From Vicugna pacos (taxonomy: Eukaryota; Chordata; Mammalia; Artiodactyla; Camelidae), in contig NW_027328721.1 of NCBI RefSeq assembly GCF_048564905.1, positions 39,204,870 through 39,268,869 on the forward strand: a DNA stretch of 64,000 bases, read 5' to 3'. The position numbers and the translations under genes are program-made. Below are positions 49,401-62,711 of this stretch, piece by piece. Position 1 is the stretch's first letter. The number at the start of each line of letters is the position of its first letter. The notes beneath the pieces are model-generated. The model saw nothing but the letters and a program-made list of their open reading frames with translations, ran no database searches and had not been told where the DNA came from.

Positions 49401-52400
49401 CCAACGGTCGGCAGCGCGTGGGTTCTAACGGAATGCCTAAGCTCGTCTCCCCTAATGGTTTTCCTAATGTCTCTGTGCCAGGGAATGCTAGGGGTGATTG
49501 CAGGATATCCCAGGGACCGAGGCTGCCTCCCCAAGGTCAGGGAAGGTATTTCCCGGTCTTCCCCGAACAGGGAACACCTGTGACTGAAGAGAGATGCGTG
49601 GAGTTGTCGCTCGAGCTCCCCCACGCACTGACAATGGTTCCGGAATCCTGAGCGTGGGGAGGTTCCACCAACGGTCGGCAGCGCGTGGGTTCTAACGGAA
49701 TGCCTAAGCTCGTCTCCTCTGAGTGTTTTCCTAATGTCTCTGTGCCAGGAAATGCTAGGGGTGATTGCAGGATATTCCAGTGACCGAGGCTGCCTCCCCA
49801 AGGTCAGGGAAGGTATTTCCTGGACTTCCCCGAAGAGGGAACACCTGTGACTGAAGAGAGCTACGTGGAGTTGTCTCTCGAGCTCCCCCACGCACTGACA
49901 ATGGTTCCGGAATCCTGAGCGTGGGGAGGTTCCACCAACGGTCGGCAGCGCCTGGCTTCTAACGGAATGCCTAAGCTCGTCTCCCCTGAGGGTTTTCCTA
50001 ATGTCTCTGTGCCAGGGAATGCTAGGGGTGATTGCAGGATATCCCAGTGACCGAGGCTGCCTCCCCAAGGTCAGGGAATGTATTTCCCGGACTTCCCCGA
50101 ACAGGGAACACCTGTGACTGAAGAGAGCTGCGTGGAGTTGTCTCTCGAGCTCCCCCACGCACTGACAATGGTTCCGGAATCCTGAGCGTGGGGAGGATCC
50201 ACCAACGGTCGGTAGCGCGTGGGTTCTAACGGAATGCCTAAGCTCGTCTCCCCTGAGGGTTTTCCTAATGTATCTGTGCCAGGGAATGCTAGGGGTGATT
50301 GCAGGATATCCCAGTGACCGAGGCTGCTTCCCAAGGTCAGGGAAGGTATTTCCCGGACTTCCCCGAACAGGGAACACCTGTGACTGAAGAGAGCTGCGTG
50401 GAGTTGTCTCTCGAGCTCCCCCACGCACTGACAATGGTTCCGGAATCCTGAGCGTGGGGATGTTCCATCAACGGTCGGCAGCGCGTGGGTTCTTACGGAA
50501 TGCCTAAGCTCGTCTCCCCTGAGTGTTTTCCTAATATCTCTGTGCCAGGGAATGCTAGGGGTGATTGCAGGATATCCCAGTGACCGAGGCTGCCTCCCCA
50601 AGGTCAGGGAAGGTATTTCCCGGACTTCCCCGAACAGGGAACACCTGTGACTGAAGAGAGCTGCGTGGAGTTGTCTCTCGAGCTCCCCCATGCACTGACA
50701 ATGGTTCCGGAATCCTGAGCGTGGTGAGGTTCCACCAACGGTCGGCAGCGCGTGGGTTCTAACGGAATGCCTAAGATCGTCTCCCCTGAGGGTTTTCCTA
50801 ATGTCTGTGTGCCAGGGAATGCTAGGGGTGATTGCAGGATATCCCAGTGAACGAGGCTGCCTCCCCAAGGTCAGGGAAGTTATTTCCCGGACTTCCCCGA
50901 ACAGGGAACACCTGTGACTGAAGAGAGCTGCGTGGAGTTTTCTCTCGAGCTCCCCCACGCACTGACAATGGTTCCGGAATCCTGAGCGTGGGGAGGTTCC
51001 ACCAACGGTCGGCAGAGCGTGGGTTCTAACGGAATGCCTAACCTCGTCTCCCCTGAGGGTTTTCCTAATGTCTCTGTGCCAGGGAATGCTAGGGGTGATT
51101 GCAGGATATCCCAGTGACCGAGGCTGCTTCCCAAGATCAGGGAAGGTATTTCCCGGACTTCCCCGAACAGGGAACACCTGTGACTGAAGAGAGCTGCGTG
51201 GAGTTGTCTCTCGAGCTCCCCCACGCACTGACAATGCTTCCGGAATCCTGAGCGTTGGGAGGTTCCACCAACGGTCGGCAGCGCGTGGGTCCTAACGGAA
51301 TGCCTAAGCTCGTCTCCCCTGAGGGTTTTCCTAATGTCTCTGTGCCAGGGAATGCTAGGGGTGATTGCAGGATATCCCAGAGACCGAGGCTGCCTCCCCA
51401 AAGTCAGGGAAGGTATTTCCCGGACTTCCTCGAACAGGGAACACCTGTGACTGAAGAGAGCTGCGTGGAGTTGTCTCTCGAGCTCCCCCACGCACTGACA
51501 ATGGTTCCGGAATCCTGAGCGTGGGGAGGTTCCACCAACGGTCGGCAGCGCGTGTGTTCTAACGGAATGCCTAAGCTCGTCTCCCCTGAGGGTTTTCCTA
51601 ATGTCGCTGTGCCAAGGAATGCGAGGGGTGATTGCAGGATATCCCAGTGACCGAGGCTGCCTCCCCAAGGTCAGGGAAGGTATTTCCCGGACTTCCCCGA
51701 ACAGGGAACACCTGTGACTGAAGAGAGCTGCGTGGAGTTGTCTCTCGAGCTCCCCCACGCACTGACAATGGTTCCGGAATCCTGAGCGTGGGGAGGTTCC
51801 ACCAACGGTCGGCAGCGCGTGAGTTCTAACGGAATGCACATGCTCGTTTCCCCTGAGGATTTTGCTAATGTCTCTGTGCCAGGGAATGCTAGGGGTGATT
51901 GCAGGATATCCCAGTGACCGAGGATGCCTCCCCAAGGTCAGGGAAGGTTTTTCCCGGACTTCCCCGAACAGGGAACACCTGTGACTGAAGAGAGCTGCGT
52001 GGAGTTTTCTCTCGAGCTCCCCCACGCACTGACAATGGTTCCGGAATCCTGAGCGTGGGGAGGTTCCACCAACGGTCGGCAGCGCGTGGGTTCTAACGGA
52101 ATGCCTAAGCTCGTCTCCCCTGAGGGTTTTCCTAATTTCTCTGTGCCAGGGAATGCTAGGGGTGATTGCAGGATATCCCAGTGACCGAGGTTGCCTCCCC
52201 AAGGTCAGGGAAGGTATTTCCCGGACTTCCCCGAACAGGGAACACCTGTGACTGCAGAGAGCTGCGTGGAGTTTTCTCTCGAGCTCCCCCACGCACTGAC
52301 AATTTTTCCGGAATCCTGAGCGTGGGGAGGTTCCACCAACGGTCGGCAGCGCTTGGGTTCTAACGGAATGCCTAAGCTCGTCTCCCCTGAGGGTTTTCCT

Positions 52401-54904
52401 AATGTCTCTGTGCCAGGGAATGCTTGGAGTGTTTGCAGGATATCCCAGTCACCGAGGCTGCCTCCCCAAGTTCAGGGAAGGTATTTCCCGGACTTCCCCG
52501 TTCAGGGAACACCTGTGACTGAAGAGAGCTGCGTGGAGTTGTCTCTCGAGCTCCCCCACGCACTGACAATTGTTCCGGAATCCTGAGCGTGGGGAGGTTC
52601 CACCAACGGTCGGCAGCGCGTGGGTTCTAACGGAATGCCTAAGCTGGTCTCCCCTGAGGATTTTCCTAATGTCTCTGTGCCAGAGAATGCTAGGGGTGAT
52701 TGCAGGATATCCCAGTGACCCAGGCTGCCTCCCCAAGTTCAGGGAAGGTATTTCCCGGACTTCTCCGTACAGGGAACACCTATGATTGAAGAGAGCTTCG
52801 TGGAGTTGTCTCTCGAGCTCCCCCACGCACTGACAATGGTTCCGGAATCCTGAGCGTGGGGAGGTTCCACCAACGGTCGGCAGCGCGTGGGTTCTAACGG
52901 AATGCCTAAGCTCGTCTCCCCTGAGTGTTTTCCTAATGTCTCTGTGCCAGGGAATGCTAGGGTGATTGCAGGATATCCCAGAGTCCGAGGCTGCCTCCCC
53001 AAGGTCAGGGAAGGTATTTCCCGGACTTCCCCGAACAGGGAACACCTGTGACTGAAGAGAGCTGCGTGGAGTTGTCTCTCGAGCTTCCCCAAGCACTGAC
53101 AATGGTTCCGGAATCCTGAGCGTGGGGAGGTTCCACCAACGGTCGGCAGCGCCTGGGTTCTAACGAAATGCCTAAGCTCGTCTCCCCTGAGGGTTTTCCT
53201 AATGTCTCTGTGCCAGTTAATGCTAGGGGTGATTGCAGGATATCCCAGTGACCGAGGCTGCCTCCCCAAGTTGAGGGAAGATATTTCCCGGACTTCCCTG
53301 AACAGGGAACACCTGTGACTGAAGAGAGCTGCGTGGAGTTGTCTCTCGAGCTCCCCCACACACGGACAATGGTCCCGGAATCCTGAGCGTGGGGAGGTTC
53401 CACCAACGGTCGGCAGCGCGTGGGTTCAAACGGAATGCCTAAGCTCGTCTACCCTGAGGTTTTTCCTAATATCTCTGTGCCACGGAATGCTAGGGGTGAT
53501 TGCAGGATATCCCAGTGAACGAGGCTGCCTCCCCAAGGTCAGGGAAGGTGTTTCCCGGACTTCCCCGAACAGGGAACACCTGTGACTGAAGAGAGCTGCG
53601 TGAAGTTGTCTCTCGAGCTCCCCCACGCACTGACATTGGTTCCGGAATCCTGAGCATGGGGAGGTTCCAACAAAAGTCGACAGCGCGTGGGTTCTAACGG
53701 AATGCCTAAGCTCGTCTCCCCTGAGGGTTTTCCTAATGTCTCTGTGCCAGGGAATGCTAGGGGTGATTGCAGGATATCCCAGCGACCGAGGCTGCCTCCC
53801 CATGGTCAGGGAAGGTATTTCCCGGACTTCCCCGAACAGGTAACACCTGTGACTGAAGAGAGCTGCGTGGAGTTTTCTCTCGAGCTCCCCCACGCACTGA
53901 CAATGGTTCCGGAATCCTGCGCGTGGGGAGTTTCCACCAACGGTCGGCAGCGCGTGGGTTCTAACGGAATGCCTAAGCTCTTCTCCCCTGAGGGTTTTCC
54001 TAATGTCTCTGTGCCAGGGAATGCTAGGGCTGATTGCAGGATATCCCAGTTACCGAGGCTGCATCCCCAAGGTCAGGGAATATATTTCCCGGACTTCCCC
54101 GAACAAGGAACCCCTGTGACTGAAGAGAGCTGCGTGGAGTTGTCTCTCGAGCTACCCCACGCACTGACAATGGTTCCCAAATCCTCAGCGTGGGGAAGTT
54201 CCACCAACGGTTGGCAGCGGGTGGGTTCTAACGGAATGCCTAAGCTCGTCTCCCCTGAGGGTTTTCCTAATGTCTCTGTGCCAGGGAATGCTAGGGGTGA
54301 TTGCAGGTTATCCCAGTGACCGAGGCTGCATCCCCAAGGTCAGGGAAGGTATTTCCCGGACTTCCCCGTACAGGGAACACCTGTGACTGAAGAGAGCTGC
54401 GTAGAGTTTTCTCTCGAGCTCCCCCACGCACTGACAATGGTTCCGGAATCCTGAGCGTGGGGAGGTTCCACCAATGGTCGGCAGCGCGTGGGTTCTAAAG
54501 AATGCCTAAGCTCGTCTCCCCTGAGGGTTTTCCTAATATCTCTGTGCCAGGGAATGCTAGGGGTGATTGCAGGATATCCCAGTGACCGAGGCTGCCTCCC
54601 CAAATTCAGGGAAGGTATTTCCCGCACTTCCCCGAACAGGGAACACATGTGATTGAAGAGAGCTGCGTGGAGTTGTCTCTCGAGCTCCCCCACGCACTGA
54701 CAATGGTTCCGGAATCCTGAGCGTGGGGAGGTTCCACCAACGGTCTGCAGCGCGTGGGTTCTAACGGAATGCCTAAGCTCGTCTCCCCTGAGGGTTTTCC
54801 TAATGTCTCTGTGCCAGGGAATGCTAGGGGTGATTGCAGGATATCCCAGTGACCGAGGCTGCCTCCCCAAGGACAGGGAAAGTATTTCCCGGACTTCCCC
54901 GAAC

Positions 54905-57900
54905 AGGGAACACCTGTGACTGAAGACAGCTGCGTGGAGTTGTCTCTCGAGCTCCCCCACGCACTGACAATGGTTCCGGAATCCTGAGCGTGGGGAGGTT
55001 CCACCAACGGTCGGCAGCGCGTGGGTTCTAACGGAATGCCTAAGCTCGTCTCCCCTGAGGGTTTTCCTAATGTCTCTGTGCCAGGGAATGCTAGGGGTGA
55101 TTGCAGGATATCCCAGTGACCGAGGCTGCCTCCCCAATGTCAGGGAAGTTATTTCCCGGACTTCCCCGAACAGGGAACACCTGTGACTGAAGAGAGCTGC
55201 GTGGAGTTGTCTCTCGAGCTCCCCCACGCACTGACAATGGTTCCGGAATCCTGAGCGTGGGGAGGTTCCACCAACGGTCGGCAGCGCGTGGGTTCTAACG
55301 GAATGCCTAAGCTCGTCTCCCCTGAGGGTTTTCCTAATGTCTCTGTGCCAGGGAATGCTAGGGGTGATTGCAGGATATCCCAGTGACCGAGGCTGCCTCC
55401 CCAAGGTCAGAGAAAGTATTTCCCGGACTTCCCCGAACAGGGAACACCTGTGACTGAAGAGAGCTGCGTGGAGTTGTCTCTCGAGCTCCCCCACGTACTG
55501 ACAATGGTTCCGGAATCCTGAGCGTATGGAGGTTCCACCAACGGTCGGCAGCGCGTGGGTTTTAACGGAATGCCTAAGCTCGTCTCCCCTGAGGGTTTTC
55601 CTAATGTCTCTGTGCCAGGGAATGCTAGGGGTGATTGCAGGATATCCCAGTGCCCGAGGCTGCCTCCCCAAGGTCAGGGAATGTATTGCACGGACTTCCA
55701 CGAACAGGGAACACCTGTGACTGAAGAGAGCTGCGTGGAGTTGTCTCTCGAGCTCCCCCACGCACTGACAATGGTTCCGGAATCCTGAGCGTGGGGAGGT
55801 TCCACCAACGGTCGGCAGCGCGTGGGATCGAACGGAATGCCTAAGCTCGTCTCCCCTGAGGGTTTTCCTAATGTCTCTGTGCCAGGGAATGCTAGGGGTG
55901 ATTGCAGGATATCCCAGTGACCGAGGCTGCCTCCCCAAGGTCAGGGAAGGTATTTCCCGGACTTCCCCGCACAGGGAACACCTGTGACTGTAGAGAGCTG
56001 CGTGGAGTTGTCTCTCGAGCTCCCCCACGCACTGACAATGTTTCCGGAATCCTGAGCGTGGGGAGGTTCCACCAACGGTCGGCAGCGCGTGGGTTCTAAG
56101 GGAATGCCTAAGCTCGTCTCCCCTGAGGGTTTTCCTAATGTCTCTGTGCCAGGGAATGCTAGGGGTGATTGCAGGGTATCCCAGTGACCGAGGCTGCCTC
56201 CCCAAGGTCAGGGAAGGTATTTCCCGGACTTCCCCGAACAGGGAACACCTGTGACTGAAGAGAGCTGCGTGGAGTTGTCTCTCGAGCTCCCCCACGCACT
56301 GACAATCGTTCCGGAATCCTGAGCGTGGGGAGGTTCCACCAACGGTCGGCAACGCGTGGGTTCTAACGGAATGCCTAAGCTCGACTCCCCTGAGGTTTTT
56401 CCTAATTTCTCTGTGCCAGGGAATGCTAGGGGTGATTGCAGGTTATCCCAGTGACCGAGGCTGCCTCCCCAAAGTCAGCGAAGGTATTTCCCGGACTTCC
56501 CCGTACAGGGAACACCTGTGACTGAAGAGAGTTGCGTGGAGTTGTCTCTCGAGCTCCCCCACGCACTGACAATGTTTCCGGAATCCCGAGCGTGGGGAGG
56601 TTCCACCAAAGGTCGGCAGCTAGTCGGTTCTAACGGAATGCCTAAGCTCGTCTCCCCTGAGGGTTTTCCTAATGTCTCTGTGCCAGGGAATGCTAGGGGT
56701 GATTGCAGGATATCCCAGTGACCGAGGCTGCCTCCCCAAGGTCAGGGAAGGTATTTCCCGGACTTCCCCGAACAGGGAACACCTGTGACTGAAGAGAGCT
56801 GCGTGGAGTTGTCTCTCGAGCTCCCCCACGCACTGACAATGGTTCCGGAATCCTGAGCGTGGGGAGGTTCCACCAACGGTCGGCAGCGCATGGGTTCTAA
56901 CGGAATGCCTAAGCTCGTCTCCCCTGAAGGTTTTCCTAATGTCTCTGTACCAGGGAATGCTAGGGGTGATTGCAGGATATCCCAGTGACCGAGGCTGCCT
57001 CCCCAAGGTCAGGGAAAGTATTTCCCGGACTTCCCCGAACAGGGAACACCTGTGACTGAAGAGAGCTGCGTGGAGTTGTCTCTCAAGCTCCCCAACGCAC
57101 TGACAATGTTTCCGGAATCCTGAGCGTGGGGAGGTTCCACCAAAGGTCGGCAGCGCGTGGGTTCTAACGGAATGCCTAAGCTCGCCTCCCCTGAGGGTTT
57201 TCCTAATGTCTCTGTGCCAGGGAATGCTAGGGGTGATTGCAGGATATCCCAGTGACCGAGGCGGCCTCCCCAAGGTTAGGGAAGGTATTTCCCGGACTTC
57301 CCCGAACAGGGAACACCTGTGACTGAAGAGAGCTGCGTGGAGTTGTCTCTCAAGCTCCCCCACGCACTGACAATGGTTCCGGAATCCTGAGCGTGGGGAG
57401 GTTCCACCAACGGTCGGCAGCGCGTGGGTTCTAACGGAATGCCTAAGCTTGTCTCCCCTGAGGGTTTTCCTAATGTCTCTGTGCCAGGGAATGCTAGGGG
57501 TGATTGCAGGTTATCCCAGTGACTGAGGCTTCCTCCCCAATGTCAGGGAATGTTTTACCCGGACTTCCGCGAACAGGGAACACCTGTGACTGAAGAGAGC
57601 TGCGTGGAGTTGTCTCTCGAGCTCCCCCACACACTGACAATGGTTTCGGAATCCTGAGCGTGGGGAGGTTCCACCAACGGTCGGCAGCGCATGGGTTCTA
57701 ACGGAATGCCTTAGCTCGTCTCCCCTGAGGTTTTTCCTAATATCTCTGTGCCAGGGAATGCTCGGGGTGATTGCAGGATATCCCAGTGACCGAGGCTGCT
57801 TCCCCAAGTTCAGGGAAGGTATTTCCCGGACTTCCCTGAACAGGGAACACCTGTGACTGAAGAGAGCTGCGTGGAGTTGTCTCTCGAGCTCCCCCACGCA

Positions 57901-58174
57901 CTGACAATTGTTCCGGAATCCTGAGCGTGGAGAGGTTCCACCAAAGTTCGGCAGTGAGTGGCTTCAAACGGAATGCCTTATCTGGTCTCCCCTGAGGTTT
58001 TTCCTAATATCTCTGTGCCAGGGAATGCTAGGGGTGATTGCAGGATATCCCAGTGACCGAGGCTGCCTCCCCAAGTCAGGGAAGATATTTCCCGGACTTC
58101 CCCGAACAGGGAACACCTGTGACTGAAGAGAGCTGCGTGGAGTTGTCTCTCGAGCTCCCCCACGCACTGACAAT
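54905..58174 (+). repeat. ~4-kb block, unit 1 (long copy 2), lacking three monomers
   Basis: This is the counterpart of 11,410-15,480 with 801 bp absent at 55.5 kb. All other private markers are kept in order (for example GCAGCTAGTCGG at 56,617 and AAGTTCGGCAGTGAGTGGC at 57,944). Confidence 0.87.
55506..55772 (+). repeat. Hybrid monomer left by a 3-monomer loss
   Basis: The start carries GCGTATGG, the mark of the 12,014 unit. From 55,562 it carries GGGTTTTAACGG, then GTGCCCGAGG and ATGTATTGCACGG, the marks of the 12,815 unit three monomers later. The crossover is confined to the 34 bp between 55,527 and 55,562, unit positions 22-57. Exactly 801 bp are missing relative to copy 1. Confidence 0.9.
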
Positions 58175-58643
58175 GGTTCCGGAATCCTGAGCGTGGGGAG
58201 GTTCCACCAACGGTCGGCAGCGCGTGGGTTCTAACGGAATGCCTAAACTCGTCTCCCCTGAGGGTTTTCCTAATGTCTCTGTGCCAGGGAATGCTAGGGG
58301 TGATTGCAGGATATCCCAGTGACGGAGGCTGCCCCCCCAAGTTCAGGGAAGGTTTTTCCCGGACTTCCCCGAACAGGGAACACCTGTGACTGAAGAGAGC
58401 TGCGTGGAGTTGTCTCTCGAGCTCCCCCACGCACTGACAATGGTTCCGGAATCCTGAGCGTGGGGAGGTTCCACCAACGGTCGGCAGCGCGTGGGTTCTA
58501 ACGGAATGCCTAACCTCGCCTCCCCTGAGGGTTTTCCTAATGTCTATGCGCCAGGGAATGCTAGTGGTGATTGCAGGATATCCCCGTGACCGAGGCTGCC
58601 TCCCCAAGTTCAGGGAAGGTATTTCCCGGATTTCCCCGAACAG

Positions 58644-61600
58644 GGAACACCTGTGACTGAAGACAGCTGCGTGGAGTTGTCTCTCGAGCTCCCCCACGCA
58701 CTGACAATGGTTCCGGAATCCTGAGCGTGGGGAGGTTCCACCAACGGTCGGCAGCGCGTGGGTTCTAACGGAATGCCTAAGCTCGTCTCCCCTGAGGGTT
58801 TTCCTAATGTCTCTGTGCCAGGGAATGCTAGGGGTGATTGCAGGATATCCCAGTGACCGAGGCTGCCTCCCCAATGTCAGGGAAGTTATTTCCCGGACTT
58901 CCCCGAACAGGGAACACCTGTGACTGAAGAGAGCTGCGTGGAGTTGTCTCTCGAGCTCCCCCACGCACTGACAATGGTTCCGGAATCCTGAGCGTGGGGA
59001 GGTTCCACCAACGGTCGGCAGCGCGTGGGTTCTAACGGAATGCCTAAGCTCGTCTCCCCTGAGGGTTTTCCTAATGTCTCTGTGCCAGGGAATGCTAGGG
59101 GTGATTGCAGGATATCCCAGTGACCGAGGCTGCCTCCCCAAGGTCAGAGAAAGTATTTCCCGGACTTCAACGAACAGGGAACACCTGTGACTGAAGAGAG
59201 CTGCGTGGAGTTGTCTCTCGAGCTCCCCCACGTACTGACAATGGTTCCGGAATCCTGAGCATATGGAGGTTCCACCAACGGTCGGCAGCGCGTGGGTTCT
59301 AACGGAATGCCTAAGCTCGTCTCCCCTGAGTGTTTTCCTAATGTCTCTGTGCAAGGGAATGCTAGGGGTGATTGCAGGATATCCCAGTGACCGAGGCTGC
59401 CTCCCCAAGGTCAGGGAAGGTATTTCCCGGACTTCCCCGAACAGGGAACACCTGTGACTGAAGAGAGCTGCGTGGAGTTGTCTCTCGAGCTCCCCCACGC
59501 ACTGACAATGGTTCCAGAATCCTGAGCGTGGGGAGGTTCCAACAACGGTCGGCAGCGCGTGGGTTCTAACGGAATTTCTAAGCTCGTCTCCCCTGAGTGT
59601 TTTCCTAATGTCTCTGTGCCAGGGAATGCTATTGGTGATTGCAGGATATCCCAGTGACTGAGGCTGCTTCCCCAAGGTCAAGGAAGGTATTTCCCGGACT
59701 TCACCGAACAGGGAACACCTGTGACTGAAGAGAGCTGCCTGGAGTTGTCTCTCGAGCTCCCCAAAGCACTGACAATGGTTCCGGAATCCTGAGCGTGGGG
59801 AGGTTCCACCAACGTTCGGCAGCGCGTGGGTTCTAACGGAATGCCTAAGCTCGTCTCCCCTGAGGTTTTTCCTAATGTCTCTGTACCAGGGAATGCTAGG
59901 GGTGATTGCAGGATATCCCAGTGACCGAGGCTGCCTCCCCAAGGTCAGGGAAGGTATTTCCCGGACTTCCCCGAACAGGGAACACCTGTGACTGATGAGA
60001 GCTGCGTGGAGGTTTCTCTCGAGCTCCCCCACGCACTGACAATGGTTCCGGAATCCTGAGCGTGGGGAGGTTCCACCAACGGTCGGCAGCGCGTGGGTTT
60101 TAACGGAATGCCTAAGCTCGTCTCCCCTGAGGGTTTTCCTAATGTCTCTGTGCCAGGGAATGCTAGGGGTGATTGCAGGATATCCCAGTGCCCGAGGCTG
60201 CCTCCCCAAGGTCAGGGAATGTATTGCACGGACTTCCACGAACAGGGAACACCTGTGACTGAAGAGAGCTGCGTGGAGTTGTCTCTCGAGCTCCCCCACG
60301 CACTGACAATGGTTCCGGAATCCTGAGCGTGGGGAGGTTCCACCAACGGTCGGCAGCGCGTGGGTTCGAACGGAATGCCTAAGCTCGTCTCCCCTGAGGG
60401 TTTTCCTAATGTCTCTGTGCCAGGGAATGCTAGGGGTGATTGCAGGATATCCCAGTGACCGAGGCTGCCTCCCCAAGGTCAGGGAAGGTATTTCCCGGAC
60501 TTCCCCGCTCAGGGAACACCTGTGACTGTAGAGAGCTGTGTGGAGTTGTCTCTCGAGCTCCCCCACGCACTGACAATGTTTCCGGAATCCTGAGCGTGGG
60601 GAGGTTCCACCAACGGTCGGCAGCGCGTGGGTTCTAAGGGAATGCCTAAGCTCGTCTCCCCTGAGGGTTTTCCTAATGTCTCTGTGCCAGGGAATGCTAG
60701 GGGTGATTGCAGGGTATCCCAGTGACCGAGGCTGCCTCCCCAAGGTCAGGGAAGGTATTTCCCGGACTTCCCCGAACAGGGAACACCTGTGACTGAAGAG
60801 AGCTGCGTGGAGTTGTCTCTCGAGCTCCCCCACGCACTGACAATCTTTCCGGAATCCTGAGCGTGGGGAGGTTCCACCAACGGTCGGCAACGCGTGGGTT
60901 CTAACGGAATGCCTAAGCTCGACTCCCCTGAGGTTTTTCCTAATTTCTCTGTGCCAGGGAATGCTAGGGGTGATTGCAGGTTATCCCAGTGACCGAGGCT
61001 GCCTCCCCAAAGTCAGCGAAGGTATTTCCCGGACTTCCCCGTACAGGGAACACCTGTGACTGAAGAGAGTTGCGTGGAGTTGTCTCTCGAGCTCCCCCAC
61101 GCACTGACAATGTTTCCGGAATCCCGAGCGTGGGGAGGTTCCACCAACGGTCGGCAGCTAGTCGGTTCTAACGGAATGCCTAAGCTCGTCTCCCCTGAGG
61201 GTTTTCCTAATGTCTCTGTGCCAGGGAATGCTAGGGGTGATTGCAGGATATCCCAGTGACCGAGGCTGCCTCCCCAAGGTCAGGGAAGGTATTTCCCGGA
61301 CTTCCCCGAACAGGGAACACCTGTGACTGAAGAGAGCTGCGTGGAGTTGTCTCTCGAGCTCCCCCACAAACTGACAATGGTTCCGGAATCCTGAGCGTGG
61401 GGAGGTTCCACCAACGGTCGGCAGCGCATGGGTTCTAACGGAATGCCTAAGCTCGTCTCCCCTGAAATTTTTCCTAATGTCTCTGTACCAGGGAATGCTA
61501 GGGGTGATTGCAGGATATCCCAGTGACCGAGGCTGCCTCCCCAAGGTCAGGGAAAGTATTTCCCGGACTTCCCAGAACAGGGAACACCTGTGACTGAAGA

Positions 61601-62711
61601 GAGCTGCGTGGAGTTGTCTCTCAAGTTCCCCAACGCACTGACAATGTTTCCGGAATCCTGAGCGTGGGGAGGTTCCACCAAAGGTCGGCAGCGCGTGGGT
61701 TCTAACGGAATGCCTAAGCTCGCCTCCCCTGAGGGTTTTCCTAATGTCTCTGTGCCAGGGAATGCTAGGGGTGATTGCAGGATATCCCAGTGACCGAGGC
61801 GGCCTCCCCAAGGTTAGGGAAGGTATTTCCCGGACTTCCCCGAACAGGGAACACCTGTGACTGAAGAGAGCTGCGTGGAGTTGTCTCTCAAGCTCCCCCA
61901 CGCACTGACAATGGTTCCGGAATCCTGAGCGTGGGGAGGTTCCACCAACGGTGGCAGCGCGTGGGTTCTAACGGAATGCCTAAGCTCGTCTCCCCTGAGG
62001 GTTTTCCTAATGTCTCTGTGCCAGGGAATGCTAGGGGTGATTGCAGGTAATCCCAGTGACTGAGGCTTCCTCCCCAATGTCAGGGAATGTTTTACCCGGA
62101 CTTCCGCGAACAGGGAACACCTGTGACTGAAGAGAGCTGCGTGGAGTTGTCTCTCGAGCTCCCCCACACACTGACAATTGTTTCGGAATCCTGAGCGTGG
62201 GGAGGTTCCACCAACGGTCGGCAGCGCATGGGTTCTAACGGAATGCCTTAGCTCGTCTCCCCTGAGGTTTTTCCTAATATCTCTGTGCCAGGGAATGCTC
62301 GGGGTGATTGCAGGATATCCCAGTGACCGAGGCTGCTTCCCCAAGTTCAGGGAAGGTATTTCCCGGACTTCCCTGAACAGGGAACACCTGTGACTGAAGA
62401 GAGCTGCGTGGAGTTGTCTCTTGAGCTCCCCCACGCACTGACAATTGTTCCGGAATCCTGAGCGTGGAGAGGTTCCACCAAAGTTCGGCAGTGAGTGGCT
62501 TCAAACGGAATGCCTTATCTGGTCTCCCCTGAGGTTTTTCCTAATATCTCTGTGCCAGGGAATGCTAGGGGTGATTGCAGGATATCCCAGTGACCGAGGC
62601 TGCCTCCCCAAGTCAGGGAAGATATTTCCCGGACTTCCCCGAACAGGGAACACCTGTGACTGAAGAGAGCTGCGTGGAGCTGTCTCTCGAGCTCCCCCAC
62701 GCACTGACAAT
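58644..62711 (+). repeat. ~4-kb block, unit 2 (long copy 2), complete
   Basis: This is the counterpart of 15,950-19,484 that still holds all four successive monomers with the markers GCATATGG, GGAATTTCTAAG, AACGTTCGG and GGGTTTTAACGG (59,242 to about 60,310). It therefore shows the ancestral order. One base is lost near 61,950 (GGTGGCAGCG for GGTCGGCAGCG). Confidence 0.87.
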
